NCBI GenBank assembly: GCA_016223205.1
Contig: JACRPM010000002.1
Span: 62,001 to 126,000, forward strand
Direction: 5' to 3'
DNA length: 64,000 nt
Source of the DNA: Candidatus Saganbacteria bacterium
GTDB lineage: Bacteria > Margulisbacteria > WOR-1 > XYC2-FULL-46-14 > WPAF01
Shown here piece by piece: positions 62,469-64,000 of this stretch. The notes under the pieces are model-generated. The model did not search any database. It was not told where the DNA came from and saw nothing but the letters and a program-made list of their open reading frames with translations. The position numbers were made by a program, and so were the translations under genes. Every line of letters starts with the position of its first letter. Position 1 is the stretch's first letter.

Positions 62469-64000
62469 ATCTTAAAGGTGGTCCCCTCCCCGACTTTGCT
62501 TTTCACTTCGATCTCGCCAAAGTGCTCCTTGATGATGCGATAGGTCACCGCCAGCCCCAAACCCGTTCCGCCCTCCTTGGTGGTAAAAAAGGGCTCAAAA
62601 ACATTTTTCAGCTTCTCCGCCGGGATCCCCACTCCACTATCCGATACCTCGAGCTCGATCCCCTCCCCCTCCCTCCTCCTCCCTCCGATCCCTAACGTCC
62701 CTCCATTTGGCATTGAGTCCATCGCATTTAATATCAGGTTCATGAAGACCTGCATTAATTGCTCGGCGTCCCCCTGGACCATTAGATCGGGTTCCCATTC
62801 TTTCTTGAAAATGATGTTCTTTTTGCGGGCCTGGTTCTCCAGCAAATGATAAAGATCGTCCAATATCTTGCTTAGGTCCACGCCGGTCAGCACGTACTTT
62901 TGGGGCCGGGCGATGCGCAGCAGGGCCTCGACGATATTATTTATGCGGTCCAGCTGGCGCGGGGCCATCTCCGTATAATTCTTTATGAACTCCGGGTCAT
63001 CCAAGTTGTCCGGCAATATCTGGGTCATGCCTTTCAAACTGGCCAAAGGATTTTTGATCTCGTGGGCGAGGCCCGCCGCCACGGCGCCCAGCGCCGCCAG
63101 CTTGTCCGCGCGCAGCATTTCCCGATAAAGATTGCGGAAAAAGAGACGATCGACCCCGGCCGCGATGGTGCCCCGCAGCGGCTCAAAGACGGCGACCAGA
63201 ACGAAGACAAAAAGCGCCGTAGCTACGATCGAATTCCAGCCGGTCAAATTCTGGAAATATTGCCCCAAAAGCAGGATCATTAATATATAGAATGAGGCGA
63301 TGACCAGGGACAGGATGGAATAGATGAGCCCGCGGCGGATGACCATCGAGATATCGAGCAGATGGTGCTTTAAGATGGCGTAGACCACCATGATCAGGTA
63401 AAGCGGCACCAAAATATAGGTCAAGGACGGCAGATCAATGTTAAAGGTGGGGAAAAAGGCCGTGACCCCGCCGGTAAAACCCAAGATCGAGGCCAGGATC
63501 ACGTAGAACAACTGGTTGCGGCGGTTGCCGTAGGACCGGCCCAGCGCCGAGAATAGTTTAAATAATCCGTAGCCCACCACCGCCAATAAATAGAACGGGA
63601 AAACAAAATAAAAAGGGCCGGGCACCGGATAAAAACGAAAATGGGGATGGGCCGCCACTTCGCGGACGAACCAGGGGGTCAGGTCGGAAAGCAGAAACCC
63701 GGCCGTCAGCGCGGCGACTATTATCAGGATGGTGCGGCGGGACTTTAGTTCCCCGGTCAATGACAGTATGAAGGCCAGAAAGGTGGCCGGGATCAGGATG
63801 GCGCCGGCCAGATTGACCCTGGTCCACAGCAAGACCGAGGCCTGGGAGGGGGCCAATTCCCCCAGCCCCTGCCCGATATTCCAGACCGCCACGGCCAGGG
63901 TATTAAGCGCCAGCGAGATATTCGGCGCCCGGTCTTTACCCTGCAAATAAACGAATAAGCCCAAAATTACGCTGGCGAGGCCGCTGGCCAACAATGACGC
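62441..64000 (-). CDS. 7TM histidine kinase (5' end off window)
   Basis: The open frame continues past the window end, so at least 519 residues. The N-terminal half has about seven or eight transmembrane helices of the histidine-kinase 7TM type, with an IDLPSLTYILVPLY helix. Then come HisKA with LAHEIKNPLASLKG (phosphorylated His), N box LILNAMDS, G1 SDSGVGIP, F box FEPFFTTK and G2 GGTGLGLAV. It is a membrane sensor of a two-component system; its regulator is not in view. It overlaps recO by 28 nt. Confidence 0.9.
   Translation of the reverse strand, partial: ASLLASGLASVILGLFVYLQGKDRAPNISLALNTLAVAVWNIGQGLGELAPSQASVLLWTRVNLAGAILIPATFLAFILSLTGELKSRRTILIIVAALTAGFLLSDLTPWFVREVAAHPHFRFYPVPGPFYFVFPFYLLAVVGYGLFKLFSALGRSYGNRRNQLFYVILASILGFTGGVTAFFPTFNIDLPSLTYILVPLYLIMVVYAILKHHLLDISMVIRRGLIYSILSLVIASFYILMILLLGQYFQNLTGWNSIVATALFVFVLVAVFEPLRGTIAAGVDRLFFRNLYREMLRADKLAALGAVAAGLAHEIKNPLASLKGMTQILPDNLDDPEFIKNYTEMAPRQLDRINNIVEALLRIARPQKYVLTGVDLSKILDDLYHLLENQARKKNIIFKKEWEPDLMVQGDAEQLMQVFMNLILNAMDSMPNGGTLGIGGRRREGEGIELEVSDSGVGIPAEKLKNVFEPFFTTKEGGTGLGLAVTYRIIKEHFGEIEVKSKVGEGTTFKIWLSTRPRA

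Overview
The window is a gene-dense stretch of a bacterial chromosome with roughly even GC and the standard code (TAA, TGA and TAG all terminate genes). There are no rRNA, tRNA or CRISPR loci and no transposase. Rubrerythrin, tandem class III ribonucleotide reductases, an Fe-S serine dehydratase and an Fe-S IspH point to an anaerobe. Beta-barrel proteins with signal peptides and PilV/W/X-type minor pilins point to a two-membrane cell. DapL with DapF gives the aminotransferase route to diaminopimelate. Many proteins have no recognisable relative, which fits a candidate phylum (my guess is the Margulisbacteria/WOR-1 or Omnitrophota neighbourhood); the sequence alone does not settle this.

Layout. 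1-9 kb: an SrkA-like kinase, small DUF proteins, rarA, larB-larC (nickel-pincer cofactor), rtcA, DUF362 ferredoxin protein and rubrerythrin. 9-14.5 kb: topA, a 31-residue membrane protein, panC, four minor-pilin genes, and a dolichyl-phosphate-type glycosyltransferase with an EamA-type partner. 14.45-16.26 kb: a 1.8-kb insertion bounded by 33-bp direct repeats, carrying a Bro-N/DinD-like gene, a TPR gene and a remnant of a second Bro-N gene. 16.2-20.6 kb (minus): thrS-infC-rpmI-rplT-DUF151, then an outer-membrane protein. 20.6-23 kb: gmk-rpoZ-coaBC-fmdB. 23-28 kb (minus): a fused serine dehydratase, then serS with a long N-terminal extension. 28-34.7 kb: a split priA facing a degenerate RelA/SpoT homologue and a predicted nuclease, then a barrel protein. 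34.9-42.3 kb: def-fmt, a Ser/Thr kinase, and an NrdR-boxed operon with a broken nrdR, nrdD, nrdD and a redoxin. 42.2-53 kb: a phosphodiester glycosidase, an SNF-type transporter with its small subunit, ispH, a kinase, dapF-dapL and a cell-wall/tRNA operon (CCA transferase-amidase-murI-queD). 53-64 kb: a putative glycosidase, GT4, radical SAM, a broken chagasin-type inhibitor, a divergent sigma factor, two orphan proteins, an MFS carrier, a short recO and a 7TM histidine kinase.

Three themes recur. First, many operons begin with a TATAAT-like box only 6-8 nt before the start codon, as expected for leaderless mRNAs. Second, convergent genes commonly overlap at their 3' ends. Third, several families of short hairpin repeats are dispersed through the region. 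One is a 139-bp sequence present twice without a visible difference, one is a small palindrome inside two signal-peptide regions, and one is a pair of terminal-inverted-repeat elements sitting exactly against start codons.

The most notable single items are the degenerate RelA/SpoT-nuclease operon, the intact NrdR operator controlling a disrupted nrdR, the rare AUA and AUU start codons proposed for infC and the DUF362 gene, and the serine-dehydratase/SerRS pair with extra N-terminal domains.
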